Source: Acidobacteriota bacterium (GTDB taxonomy: Bacteria; Acidobacteriota; UBA6911). From it: 64,000 bases of DNA. Position 1 is the first letter of the stretch; each line of letters begins with the position of its first letter. The DNA is taken from positions 1 through 64,000 of the forward strand of contig JAFGIY010000196.1 of the NCBI GenBank assembly GCA_016929335.1, given 5' to 3'. The position numbers and the translations under genes are program-made. Below, one piece after another: positions 17,258-25,357 of this stretch. The notes under the pieces are model-generated. The model saw only the letters and a program-made list of their open reading frames with translations, was not told where the DNA came from and did no database searches.

Positions 17258-18567
17258 CATCCAGAACGGAAATTGCAAAATACCGGAAAGAAAATCTGCT
17301 TCTAAAAAAGCAGATCGAGAAACGTACAGGCAAAACCGTCGAGCAGCTTTACAAGGAAAGAGCCAGTCGTATCAGGGACGTAATCGAATTAAGAGTGCCG
17401 GACCGCGTTCCTTTTTCAATCATTGTCGAGCCGCATGCCTATTCCGGGATTCCCAATTCGGCCGCCTATTACGATCCTATCACCCTTAAGCGAACGATGC
17501 GAAAAATGGCCTTAGACCTGGAACCCGATACCGCTGAGGCAGGATTCCCATCCTGCGGTGACGCGATGACCGAACTGGATATCCGGAACTTCGTGTGGCC
17601 CGGCGGACCGAAACCGCCGGATTATGAATTCCAGTTCCTCGAAGGGGAATACATGAAGGCGGATGAGTACGATATGTTCCTGAATGACCCTTCGGGTTTT
17701 ATGATCCGCCGCTATCTTCCCCGCGTATACGGGGCTTTGACGCCTTTAGCCAAACTGCCGCCACTGGACAGCATGTTCATGGGGCTCGAAGGCCTGACGC
17801 CGCTCTTTGCCGGGCCGGAGTTCCGGAAAATGGCCAGACACCTGGCCAGAGCCGGGAGACAGATGGAAAAGTTTCGTAAGATCGTCGGAGACGCCTATGA
17901 AGAGCTGGCCCAGCTGGGCTTTCCTCCGTTCGCCCGGTTCGCTCCCGGCGGCGTGGGTGGAGCGCCCTTTGATATCCTCACGAGCTTCCTGCGCGGGATG
18001 AAAGGTTCGATGCTCGACATGTACCGCCGGCCCGACAAGCTAATCCGGGCCTGCGAGGCGATACTGGAAAGGCGCATCGCCAATGCCATTCCGGCCGACC
18101 CTGCGGAAAAAGACTACCCGCCGAGAGTAGGCATGCCGCTCTGGAGGGGTGATCTGGTATTCATGTCCGAAGCCCAATTCAAAAGATTTTATTGGCCCGG
18201 ACTGAAAAAATCTCTGCAGGTCCACGTAGACCTGGGCTACGTGCCGGTGCCGTTCTTCGAAGCCAAATTTGGCGACAGACTGGAATGCCTCCTGGAACTG
18301 CCTAAAGGGAAAATATTGGCTTCAATAGAAGCGGTGGATGCCGTGCGGGCAAAGGAGATACTGGGAGGCCATACCGGATTGATGGTCCGGGTTCCGAATT
18401 CGAGCAAACTGTGGTCGCTCGGCCAATTGGAATCTTTCGTTAAAGACCTCATCGACAAATGCGGCAAGAATGGCGGCCTGATCATCTTCATCAAGATGCC
18501 GGACAAAGCGCGAATTGAGGACATGCAGGCTATGATGCAATCTCTTAAAGAGTATGGCCGGTATTAA
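17254..18567 (+). CDS. Uroporphyrinogen decarboxylase-family (URO-D) protein
   Basis: This is a 437-residue protein with a charged coiled N-terminus (about 1-45) and then a URO-D type barrel (RVPDRVPFSII near 48, GGVGGAPFDILTSFLRG near 230, VPFFEAKFGDRLECLLELP near 333). Haem-pathway HemE is about 350 residues with a conserved RQAGRYMPEY-type N-terminus, which is missing here. It is therefore one of the divergent URO-D/MtaA-like proteins, many of which act in corrinoid-dependent methyl transfer. The substrate is unknown, and no corrinoid protein is adjacent. A Rossmann methyltransferase lies convergently beyond it. Confidence 0.75.
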   Translation: MTSRTEIAKYRKENLLLKKQIEKRTGKTVEQLYKERASRIRDVIELRVPDRVPFSIIVEPHAYSGIPNSAAYYDPITLKRTMRKMALDLEPDTAEAGFPSCGDAMTELDIRNFVWPGGPKPPDYEFQFLEGEYMKADEYDMFLNDPSGFMIRRYLPRVYGALTPLAKLPPLDSMFMGLEGLTPLFAGPEFRKMARHLARAGRQMEKFRKIVGDAYEELAQLGFPPFARFAPGGVGGAPFDILTSFLRGMKGSMLDMYRRPDKLIRACEAILERRIANAIPADPAEKDYPPRVGMPLWRGDLVFMSEAQFKRFYWPGLKKSLQVHVDLGYVPVPFFEAKFGDRLECLLELPKGKILASIEAVDAVRAKEILGGHTGLMVRVPNSSKLWSLGQLESFVKDLIDKCGKNGGLIIFIKMPDKARIEDMQAMMQSLKEYGRY

Positions 18568-18624
18568 CCCGGCACAGTCCGGATTGGAGGGCGAAGGACC
18601 AACACCATTCGATTTTTGGGATTT

Positions 18625-19302
18625 CTATTTATCAACGGCAAAGCGCGCTATAAAAAACATCTGCCGGAAATCCCTGCTGTCGACCATGTGGAAACCTGAT
18701 TTGGTAATCTCCTCGATAACCGTTTTGCTGTCCGCGCGAACGTGATTTGATTTGTCTTTAAAATCCAGGATCACAAATTTCCCGTTTGGGCGAAGGGCGT
18801 TGCGTATTGAATCCATCATTTTAAATGGATATTCGAAATGATGGTACGTATCGCATGTAAACACGACATCCACCGAAGAAGGCTCCAAATTGCACGAAGT
18901 GGCGGACCCGAGGACGCATCGGACATTTTTAATATCCTTTTCCCTGCATGTCGCCTCAATATGATCGAGAAACTCCTGAACGATATCCACTGCATAGACT
19001 TTGCCCGCAGGCGATACTTTTTCTGAAAAAAGACGCACATGGACGCCGCTGCCCGCTCCGATATCCGCAACATGCATTCCCGGTTTAAGCTCGCAAGCGT
19101 CCAGTATTTCTTTCTGTTGATTGAGATCGCGATTAGTAAAATCAAATTGCTTTATAGACAGTCCCGGTTGCCGCTTGAAGCTCTCGTTGATGCCGGGCGC
19201 CAGGCTCTCATCCTGCGTCCACGCGCAGATAGCTAGAACAAATAAACAGGTCAGGCTTAATAAAGCGCTCTTTCGTGTCAGGCTGGATAGGCACTTACTC
19301 AC
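18625..19302 (-). CDS. Secreted class I SAM-dependent methyltransferase
   Basis: This 225-residue protein has an N-terminal hydrophobic segment (about 11-28, SLTCLFVLAICAW), so it is likely exported or membrane-anchored. That is unusual because SAM is cytosolic. The methyltransferase motifs are good: motif I HVADIGAGSGVHVRLF near 79, motif II VYAVDI, then VDVVFTCDTYHHF and LRPNGKFVILDFKD. Similar proteins with signal sequences occur in Acidobacteriota and Planctomycetes. The substrate is unknown. Confidence 0.8.
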   Translation of the reverse strand: MSKCLSSLTRKSALLSLTCLFVLAICAWTQDESLAPGINESFKRQPGLSIKQFDFTNRDLNQQKEILDACELKPGMHVADIGAGSGVHVRLFSEKVSPAGKVYAVDIVQEFLDHIEATCREKDIKNVRCVLGSATSCNLEPSSVDVVFTCDTYHHFEYPFKMMDSIRNALRPNGKFVILDFKDKSNHVRADSKTVIEEITKSGFHMVDSRDFRQMFFIARFAVDK

Positions 19303-19452
19303 AATTTTCCTCCGCGCAGCAAATTCGATAGAAATTAGGGCTTCCTGCCGGATTAGCTGTTTATTGCATTATCAGGATTCGCGCGCAGGCGATTAAGACA
19401 TAAACAGCACTCTGCATCAAGCGGCAATTAGACATCAAGGACAAAGCCTGTA

Positions 19453-19486
19453 AGCCGTCAGCTTTCAGCCGTCGGCTTTCAGCTGT
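19453..19486 (-). repeat. CAGCTGAAAGC-type intergenic repeat, copy 2
   Basis: The minus strand reads ACAGCTGAAAGCCGACGG and continues with GCTGAAAGCTGACGG, closely matching the copy at 174-215. It lies in the 340-bp gap between the methyltransferase and the cyclase-like gene; the remainder of that gap (19303-19452) holds nothing recognisable. Confidence 0.65.
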
Positions 19487-19489
19487 GTC

Positions 19490-19644
19490 GACGCGGCTTT
19501 TTTTCAATAGCCTGGGCGATCCGGAATGCCGACTCGTTGGCCAGTTTGGTTCCTGCGGCGTGTGTTCCTCTCACGCTGTTTCCCCCACCAGGCCGCCGCA
19601 TTTGCATCATCGCTCCCGCTGTACCTGTAACCTTCGCTCTGTTC
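19490..19644 (-). pseudogene. Frameshifted remnant of a formylglycine-generating (FGE-sulfatase/SUMF1) domain
   Basis: On the minus strand one frame reads EGYRYSGSDDANAAAWWG. After a shift at a GGGGG run, another frame continues NSVRGTHAAGTKLANE. Together these match the C-terminal core of the FGE-sulfatase family (typically YRYSGSxxxxxVAWYxxNS then THPVGTKxPNE). Only about 50 residues remain, and the catalytic cysteine region is missing. It abuts the stop codon of the cyclase-like gene. A type I sulfatase lies 2.7 kb away, but such domains also have other roles. Confidence 0.6.
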
Positions 19645-20641
19645 AAATGATAGCGCTCGGGAAAACCTTCTTCATCAGCCTGAATATGTTAAGCGACAGC
19701 CAGAGTCGAGCTTCATAATCTCTGGGATTTGCCGGTTTGGTGCTTTCCAGCTTCCACAAGCCGTCTTTTTCCTGGTTTTCCAGGAACCAGTTGAGCCCTT
19801 TCATAATATCGGGGTCGTCATTAGAAAAGCCGAGGATAGAAAGAGAATTTAGGGATGTTAAGAGGTTGGGCCACCAGAAAGCGAACCGCGTCCAATATTT
19901 GGGAGACTGGTAAGAAGTGTAAGCGTCCCTATGAAAGAACCTGGACTTCAATAACGCTCCGGCGGCTTTGGCTTCGTCCGACCGGCGGTATTTGGAATGG
20001 GCGGCAAAGCTCCGTAAAACCATATCCGTTGCCATATGGGAAAATGGCTGCGACCTGTCCGGCTCAAGCGGTTCCATGAAGGTGGAAGTCAGCTTAATCC
20101 ACGTTTTTCGATCGAGGCTGTGGGTTAAGAGAGGAACGGTCCATCCGCCGTCATTCTGGCGCATGGAGAGAAGCCACTGAAAAGCTTTTTCTATGTGGGG
20201 ATCACCTTCATAGCCGGCCTGGATCAGCAACGATATCACATAACCGGTGTAATAAGGGGCATACTGGTTGCCTATAAAACCCCGGATATCGCCTTTTGGG
20301 GTCTGGAAAGCAAAAAGAAATCCGGCGGCTTTGGGGATAGATGGGTGGTTTTTAGTAAACCCGTATCTTTCAACAAGAATACGGAAGTTTTTAAAAGTCT
20401 CTACAAGCGAATAATGGTTTGGGGGATATATGTCAGGGTCTTTGGCCGATTTTATCCATGAGCCGTCCGGCTGCTGTTTGCGGAGTATCTTTTGCGGTTC
20501 CGTAAGCTCCCAGACGGCGTTTATGGGACCGACTTTTTCATTGAGGAGATCGCGGCGCGCGAAATAAGCGATAGCTCTATTCGGAGAGGATAAAAGCGTA
20601 GAAAGGGAATTATATTTTAGCCGTCGAAACCAATCAGCCAT
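19643..20641 (-). CDS. Terpenoid cyclase/prenyltransferase alpha-alpha barrel protein
   Basis: This 332-residue protein contains repeats of the squalene-cyclase/prenyltransferase type with QxDGxW motifs: KQQPDGSWIKS near 54, MRQNDGGWTVP near 163 and NQEKDGLWKLE near 292. It has no signal peptide. At half the length of hopene cyclase (about 630) and without a visible DxDD acid motif, it is unlikely to make hopanoids. Single-barrel proteins of this type are found as standalone hypotheticals. Function unknown. Confidence 0.65.
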   Translation of the reverse strand: MADWFRRLKYNSLSTLLSSPNRAIAYFARRDLLNEKVGPINAVWELTEPQKILRKQQPDGSWIKSAKDPDIYPPNHYSLVETFKNFRILVERYGFTKNHPSIPKAAGFLFAFQTPKGDIRGFIGNQYAPYYTGYVISLLIQAGYEGDPHIEKAFQWLLSMRQNDGGWTVPLLTHSLDRKTWIKLTSTFMEPLEPDRSQPFSHMATDMVLRSFAAHSKYRRSDEAKAAGALLKSRFFHRDAYTSYQSPKYWTRFAFWWPNLLTSLNSLSILGFSNDDPDIMKGLNWFLENQEKDGLWKLESTKPANPRDYEARLWLSLNIFRLMKKVFPSAII

Positions 20642-20737
20642 GCATTTCTCGTATATCTTTCAATATCCTATTGGACACGCTATTCCTCTGCGTGCGGAAA
20701 TGCCATCCCATTTCAGCCGTTTTGAGCCTGACAGGCT

Positions 20738-21979
20738 TTATTTTGCTGAGACTCCGTCCGTGCGCGCGGCTGTCCTGGATGAAAGAGCTCTGGATCCGAG
20801 TTCCGGCAGCAGCAATGCCGGAATAATTATCAGCGCGTAGCACAGCGCCGTCAGGCCGAAAAAGGTCGCAGAATCCGGGCTTGTCAGGCGGGTGATTACG
20901 AAACTTGGGATTGCGATCCCGCCGAGCACCTGCAATGTGGTAATGATCCCGCCGGCGCTGCCTGCATACGTACGACCGATTTCAGGCAACAGCATAGGAA
21001 GAGAGAGCATCAGCGGCAGAATAGCGCTCATAAGGAAGCCGGCCACGATCAAGGCAATGATAATCGGCAGGCCAACCGGCAGTTGCCATGCCCAAAAGAC
21101 GCCTGCTGCACCCAGCAGACTGATGATGACCAGGTATGGTTTCATAACGCCCATTCGCTTGCAGATTAGCGGACCCAGGAAGGACCCGAAAATGCCTCCG
21201 AGGTTCGGCAGAGAACCATAAAGCGCGGCCGGTTTCGGATCGATGCCCCTTAGATTGCGCAGCAGTTCAGGGAGAAATCCGGTGAAGGCCATCATGGCGC
21301 CCATGACAAACAACGCGCAGAGACCGGCCAGCCAGATACTGCGGCTCCGGGCTGCCTCGCCGAGATAGCGGATTACGGGCAATACCGGTAGATCCGGCGC
21401 CCCTGCCGGCTTATTCTTAGCGAAGATTAACCATAGTATGAGTATGACCAGGCAGACGATGCCCGAAAATATAAAGGCGCTTGCTTCTGAGGGAAAGAGC
21501 GGCGTTGTGGCTGTTCCCGCAAATCCCGCGAGCATGGGACTGACCATAAAGGCGCCGGTGAGCGTACCCATCTGTTCCGGGGGGAACCATGCGCCGAACA
21601 GCTTGGCCAGGTTGGCTAACAGCAGGCCCGAAGCCAGGCCGGCCAGGACCGTCAGCAGAAAAAACGGCCAGAACGATGTAACCGCATAGCGGAAGGTGCA
21701 GCCGATCACGGCGAAGATGAGGCCCACAGTAACGACATTTTTCACGCCGTATCGATCGCCCAGAGTACCGCCTATGAGGCAGATAAACAGGGAGCCGGTT
21801 AATGGACCGCCTATAAGCAAGGCAAAGTCGGACGGAGTAATGTTGAGAGCCGGTATGAGCTTATATGCCAGAGGCGGGAGCTGGAACTGGGCGTAGCTGC
21901 CGATAAATCCTGCCAGCATGGAGATGGCAAGGATTACCCATCGGTAAGGTAACAGAGCCTGCACTTCGTTGCTTTTCAT
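20738..21979 (-). CDS. Major facilitator superfamily transporter
   Basis: This is a 413-residue protein with about 12 hydrophobic helices and the loop 2-3 signature GGTLGDRYGVKNV near 72. The N-terminus (MKSNEVQALLPYRWVILAISML) resembles nitrate/nitrite and CynX-type anion carriers. The substrate cannot be told from sequence alone. It lies 97 bp upstream of the cyclase-like gene on the same strand. Confidence 0.85.
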   Translation of the reverse strand: MKSNEVQALLPYRWVILAISMLAGFIGSYAQFQLPPLAYKLIPALNITPSDFALLIGGPLTGSLFICLIGGTLGDRYGVKNVVTVGLIFAVIGCTFRYAVTSFWPFFLLTVLAGLASGLLLANLAKLFGAWFPPEQMGTLTGAFMVSPMLAGFAGTATTPLFPSEASAFIFSGIVCLVILILWLIFAKNKPAGAPDLPVLPVIRYLGEAARSRSIWLAGLCALFVMGAMMAFTGFLPELLRNLRGIDPKPAALYGSLPNLGGIFGSFLGPLICKRMGVMKPYLVIISLLGAAGVFWAWQLPVGLPIIIALIVAGFLMSAILPLMLSLPMLLPEIGRTYAGSAGGIITTLQVLGGIAIPSFVITRLTSPDSATFFGLTALCYALIIIPALLLPELGSRALSSRTAARTDGVSAK

Positions 21980-22379
21980 ATTTTAACATCCCCTTTGATA
22001 TCGGATTTGGAGGTTGAGCCGCACCACCTCATTTCCGATCGGCTTCATTCGCGGACCAATCCGAAGAACCTAACCGATCCGGCTCCTATAGAGAGCCGGA
22101 CAAAGCATTGATACTCAAATCCCTGAAGTGAGTCCATTGTAACCGAATTGGATTATTCTAGATAGCCGAGATTGGGGTTAGTTCTGATTGACACTTTCCC
22201 GGGCAATCGAGGATTCATATAAGAGAGGGCGGGACGATAATTGGCGTGTCCCGGGATGGCAATTCCTTAAAACCAGAAAAAGGCCCCTGCAAAACGATTT
22301 TAAGGCCCAAATCAGTGGAGATTTTTCATGTATCTGTATGAAATAAGGAACTTTGTTTCGGTCCGACCCCGATATGATC
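21980..22379. other. Intergenic region with one hairpin
   Basis: No gene is seen in these 400 bp. A TCCGGCTC/GAGCCGGA hairpin with a 7-base loop is at 22078-22100, without a T-tract. The sulfatase 3' end follows. The region probably carries the promoter for the MFS gene on the minus strand, but I cannot place it with confidence. Confidence 0.4.
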
Positions 22380-24011
22380 CTATTTCTTGTCTTCCGATAG
22401 GATGGAATACTTTGAGACAACCTCTGTCAGCCGGCAATAGTGCCATCGCGGATCAGCCGGAGTCCATGTCCCGTCGGTATAGCCGATACAGCTGTCCGGT
22501 TTGGCGAGAGGCTTTTCTTCCAGCGGATCGTCGACCAGATTGTAGAATGTGCAATTGCTCGGGCTATCGATACAGACAACCTTGTGGGTAGCATTCTGAG
22601 CCCCAACCCACCGGGTGCCGCCTGTCATAAGGTTTTTGTTTTCATTCAGTATGTAGCCCGTATTCGGGTCGCGTACGCTCCTGGCCTTGTCAAAGAGAAT
22701 CGGGGACATGGATACGGCATCCAGCGGTACGGTTCCGGTTCCGTCACTATCGGCAACTTGCTTCGGCGGATCGAGTCTCGCCAGCTGCAGGATCGTTGCG
22801 AACAGGTCTGCTACGTGAATGGATCCGCTGCTCTGAGTATTGGCCGCTATTTTGGGTCCCCTGATGATCATGGGCACCAGGGCGCCGCTTTCATAAGCTG
22901 TCCCTTTTCCGCGGCCCTGCCTGGTTATATACATGTTGTCGATGAAGTTCAGATTGGGCCTGCCATACATAGGCGTGCCGTTGTCGCCGATGAAGATGAC
23001 ATAGGTATTGGAATCCATGGCGTCGACCGCATTCAGCAGTTTGCCTAACGTTGTGTCCAGGGAATTGGTCATCGCCCGATTGAGGGCTTCGCCGCTGCAG
23101 GACCCTGCGTCGTTCGATCCAAAGGTGCCTCCGCATCCCTTCATCTCTTTATAGCTCACGGCATCGAGCGTGTCGGCATTCGGCACACACATGGCGCTCG
23201 GCTTCTGAATGATTGTGGTGTGCGCCAGGTTGAATGCAAGCCAGACAAACCACGGCTTATCAGGATTTTCTTTTTCCCGGGTTGTGATCCACTCGATTGT
23301 ATCGGCGACTTTGACTACCGGCGCATAATTCGTCGCAGCTATGCCGGGAAGCGATTTCTTCGGCATGGGTTCGGTACGCCATTGATCCGCGGGAGTGTCC
23401 GCATCCTGCACCTGATAGTCATAGTCCCAGTATGAGCGGATGGCGGCATGCATGTTTCCCTTGAAAAGGTCAAATCCCGCCTGCTTTGGTTTCATGCCGG
23501 GATAATCCGCAGGCTTGCCGGGCAGCCCGGCCATATGCCATTTGCCGAAAACGGCGGTGCTGTAACCGGCTTCGTCTTTAAGCATCCGGACGAAGCTGGT
23601 ATGTTTCGTGGACAGTGCATCTGCGTAAGTGGCAACTTTGGTCTTCGCTGCATACAGACCGGTAAGGATTGTCGCGCGCGTCGGTGAGCAGAATGGGTGC
23701 GCCCAGACGTTCGTGAATCTCATGCCCTGCCTGGCAAGCTTATCCAATACAGGAGTGGATGCCGGTTTGCCTTCAATTTGACGATATTCGGCATGTTTAT
23801 GGCCCGAAGGTCCGTATTTCTTGACCAGATCATTAATCAGGCCCGGGTATGCATCCGTCAACACATCTATACCGATATCATCGGCAATGACGAGCAGGAT
23901 ATTGGGGCGACGGGATGCGCCGGTGTCATTGCTCCCATCTTTCGCGGCAGATGGATACGCCCCGAGAAAAATCCCCAGCAACATTACAATCGCATGTGTC
24001 CCCAATTTCAT
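22380..24011 (-). CDS. Type I sulfatase (arylsulfatase family), secreted
   Basis: This is a 543-residue protein with a signal peptide (residues 1-23). The alkaline phosphatase-superfamily core is clear: metal-binding IADDIG near 42, the sulfatase signature CSPTRATILTG with the formylglycine-precursor Cys108 and Arg112, GKWHMAG near 158 and FIGDNG near 340. The cysteine requires oxidation by a formylglycine-generating enzyme, or by anSME under anaerobic conditions, and no intact maturase is in the window. It should hydrolyse sulfate esters in the periplasm or outside the cell. Confidence 0.92.
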   Translation of the reverse strand: MKLGTHAIVMLLGIFLGAYPSAAKDGSNDTGASRRPNILLVIADDIGIDVLTDAYPGLINDLVKKYGPSGHKHAEYRQIEGKPASTPVLDKLARQGMRFTNVWAHPFCSPTRATILTGLYAAKTKVATYADALSTKHTSFVRMLKDEAGYSTAVFGKWHMAGLPGKPADYPGMKPKQAGFDLFKGNMHAAIRSYWDYDYQVQDADTPADQWRTEPMPKKSLPGIAATNYAPVVKVADTIEWITTREKENPDKPWFVWLAFNLAHTTIIQKPSAMCVPNADTLDAVSYKEMKGCGGTFGSNDAGSCSGEALNRAMTNSLDTTLGKLLNAVDAMDSNTYVIFIGDNGTPMYGRPNLNFIDNMYITRQGRGKGTAYESGALVPMIIRGPKIAANTQSSGSIHVADLFATILQLARLDPPKQVADSDGTGTVPLDAVSMSPILFDKARSVRDPNTGYILNENKNLMTGGTRWVGAQNATHKVVCIDSPSNCTFYNLVDDPLEEKPLAKPDSCIGYTDGTWTPADPRWHYCRLTEVVSKYSILSEDKK

Positions 24012-24148
24012 AGGATTTGCCCCCCTTCTCGTGTCAAATATTCATTTTGGGTTATTCTATGCTGCGGTCGGATCTTTATCTACGATTTTATTGGTTTCCT
24101 GCGGGATGCATGCATGATTAAATTATCGGGAGGCGGGAATCGCGCACA

Positions 24149-25279
24149 ATGGATGGATGTACAGTATTCGCATTAGAGGTCGGACCGGATCAGCTTCATA
24201 TTACTGTCAGGATCGACAGGAATAGCAAATCGGCTAATGCAACTGCAGAAAATATTTGTGCGGAAGCAGCATCGGTTCTGGATTCTTATGGAATGCGAAT
24301 GCTGAATGAACGGGTTTTCGGTACACTCGACTTCCATGAAACCTACGCGCGTATTCGGGAGCGCTTCCCGGATATGGCGCAGAAGCCGTTTTCTTATATT
24401 CAGGGGGCGCCGGTCCACGGCGATGGTTTAAGCGGCGTGCAGATTCATGCCGTCAAACCGGTCTCCGATGAAAATCCCCGCATTCTCTATGATGGGGGAC
24501 GTCCCTGCGGATCCGTCTGGAAGCGAGAAGATGCGACCTATGTCCATATTGCCGGAATTCATGGGCTTCAGAGCGGGAGCCGGAGCAGGCTTGATCAGGC
24601 TGCTTCGATGTTTGAGGCCATGAATCGGCTGTTGGCTTCCCAGTCCGCTGATTTCCGCAACGTCGTGCGCACATGGATTTACCTGGACGACGTCCTCGAA
24701 TGGTATGATGTGTTCAACAGCGTGCGTACGGACAAATTCAAATCATTCGGATTGATCCCCGGGTCCGCAGACGAATCCAATGGCAATCCTGTTTATCTTC
24801 CTGCCAGCACCGGGATCGGCGGACGCAACCCGGCCGGGGCTTTCTGTTGCGGTGATGTTTTGGCCGTTACCGGCAACGTCGAGGTTTCTGTCCTGCCGGG
24901 GATGCTGCAGCCGTCCGCATACAGCTATGGTTCCGCATTCTCCCGCGGAATTTGTATTGAAGAGAAAGAATATCGTCAGGTATTTATCTCCGGGACAGCC
25001 GCTATTGATGAGACAGGACGCAGCCTTTATCCGCAGGATGCGGAATCCCAGATCATGAAGACGTTGGAAGTCGTTGAAGCATTAATTAGTGAAAAGGGAG
25101 CGAAATTTAAAGACATACGCTCTGCGACCGTGTATTTAAAAAGAGCCGGCGACTGGAGAGTTTATGAAAAGCTCGCCGGGCGACTCGGCTTATCCGACCT
25201 GCCGGCAGTCTTTGTGGTTGCCGATATCTGCAGGAGCGAGCTGCTTTTTGAGATGGATGCGCTCGCGGTTGTAGACTAA
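24149..25279 (+). CDS. Rid-family/chorismatase-like protein
   Basis: This 376-residue protein has a C-terminal Rid (YjgF) type domain (about 265-375: RQVFISGTAAIDETGRSLYP, then VVEALISEKGAKFKDIRSAT). A degenerate first half of similar fold contains YVHIAGIHG and VVRTWIYLDDVLEWY. This two-domain layout, and the SAYSYGSAFSRG segment between the halves, resemble chorismatases of the FkbO/Hyg5 type. I cannot confirm the chorismate-binding residues. Alternatives are a plain tandem Rid deaminase. It is divergent from the sulfatase. Confidence 0.65.
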   Translation: MDGCTVFALEVGPDQLHITVRIDRNSKSANATAENICAEAASVLDSYGMRMLNERVFGTLDFHETYARIRERFPDMAQKPFSYIQGAPVHGDGLSGVQIHAVKPVSDENPRILYDGGRPCGSVWKREDATYVHIAGIHGLQSGSRSRLDQAASMFEAMNRLLASQSADFRNVVRTWIYLDDVLEWYDVFNSVRTDKFKSFGLIPGSADESNGNPVYLPASTGIGGRNPAGAFCCGDVLAVTGNVEVSVLPGMLQPSAYSYGSAFSRGICIEEKEYRQVFISGTAAIDETGRSLYPQDAESQIMKTLEVVEALISEKGAKFKDIRSATVYLKRAGDWRVYEKLAGRLGLSDLPAVFVVADICRSELLFEMDALAVVD

Positions 25280-25357
25280 AGCTCGTATTCGGCAAAGATA
25301 CTTGCCCCATTCCATCTCCTGAAGCTGTTTGGGCGGAGGCGATAAGGAAATCCCGAT

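Noticed and set aside
12103-18567. The UroD-family gene considered as hemE of the hemB-hemL haem cluster
   Set aside because: It lacks the conserved HemE N-terminus, is about 80 residues too long, and is separated by unrelated genes, a tRNA and a pseudogene.
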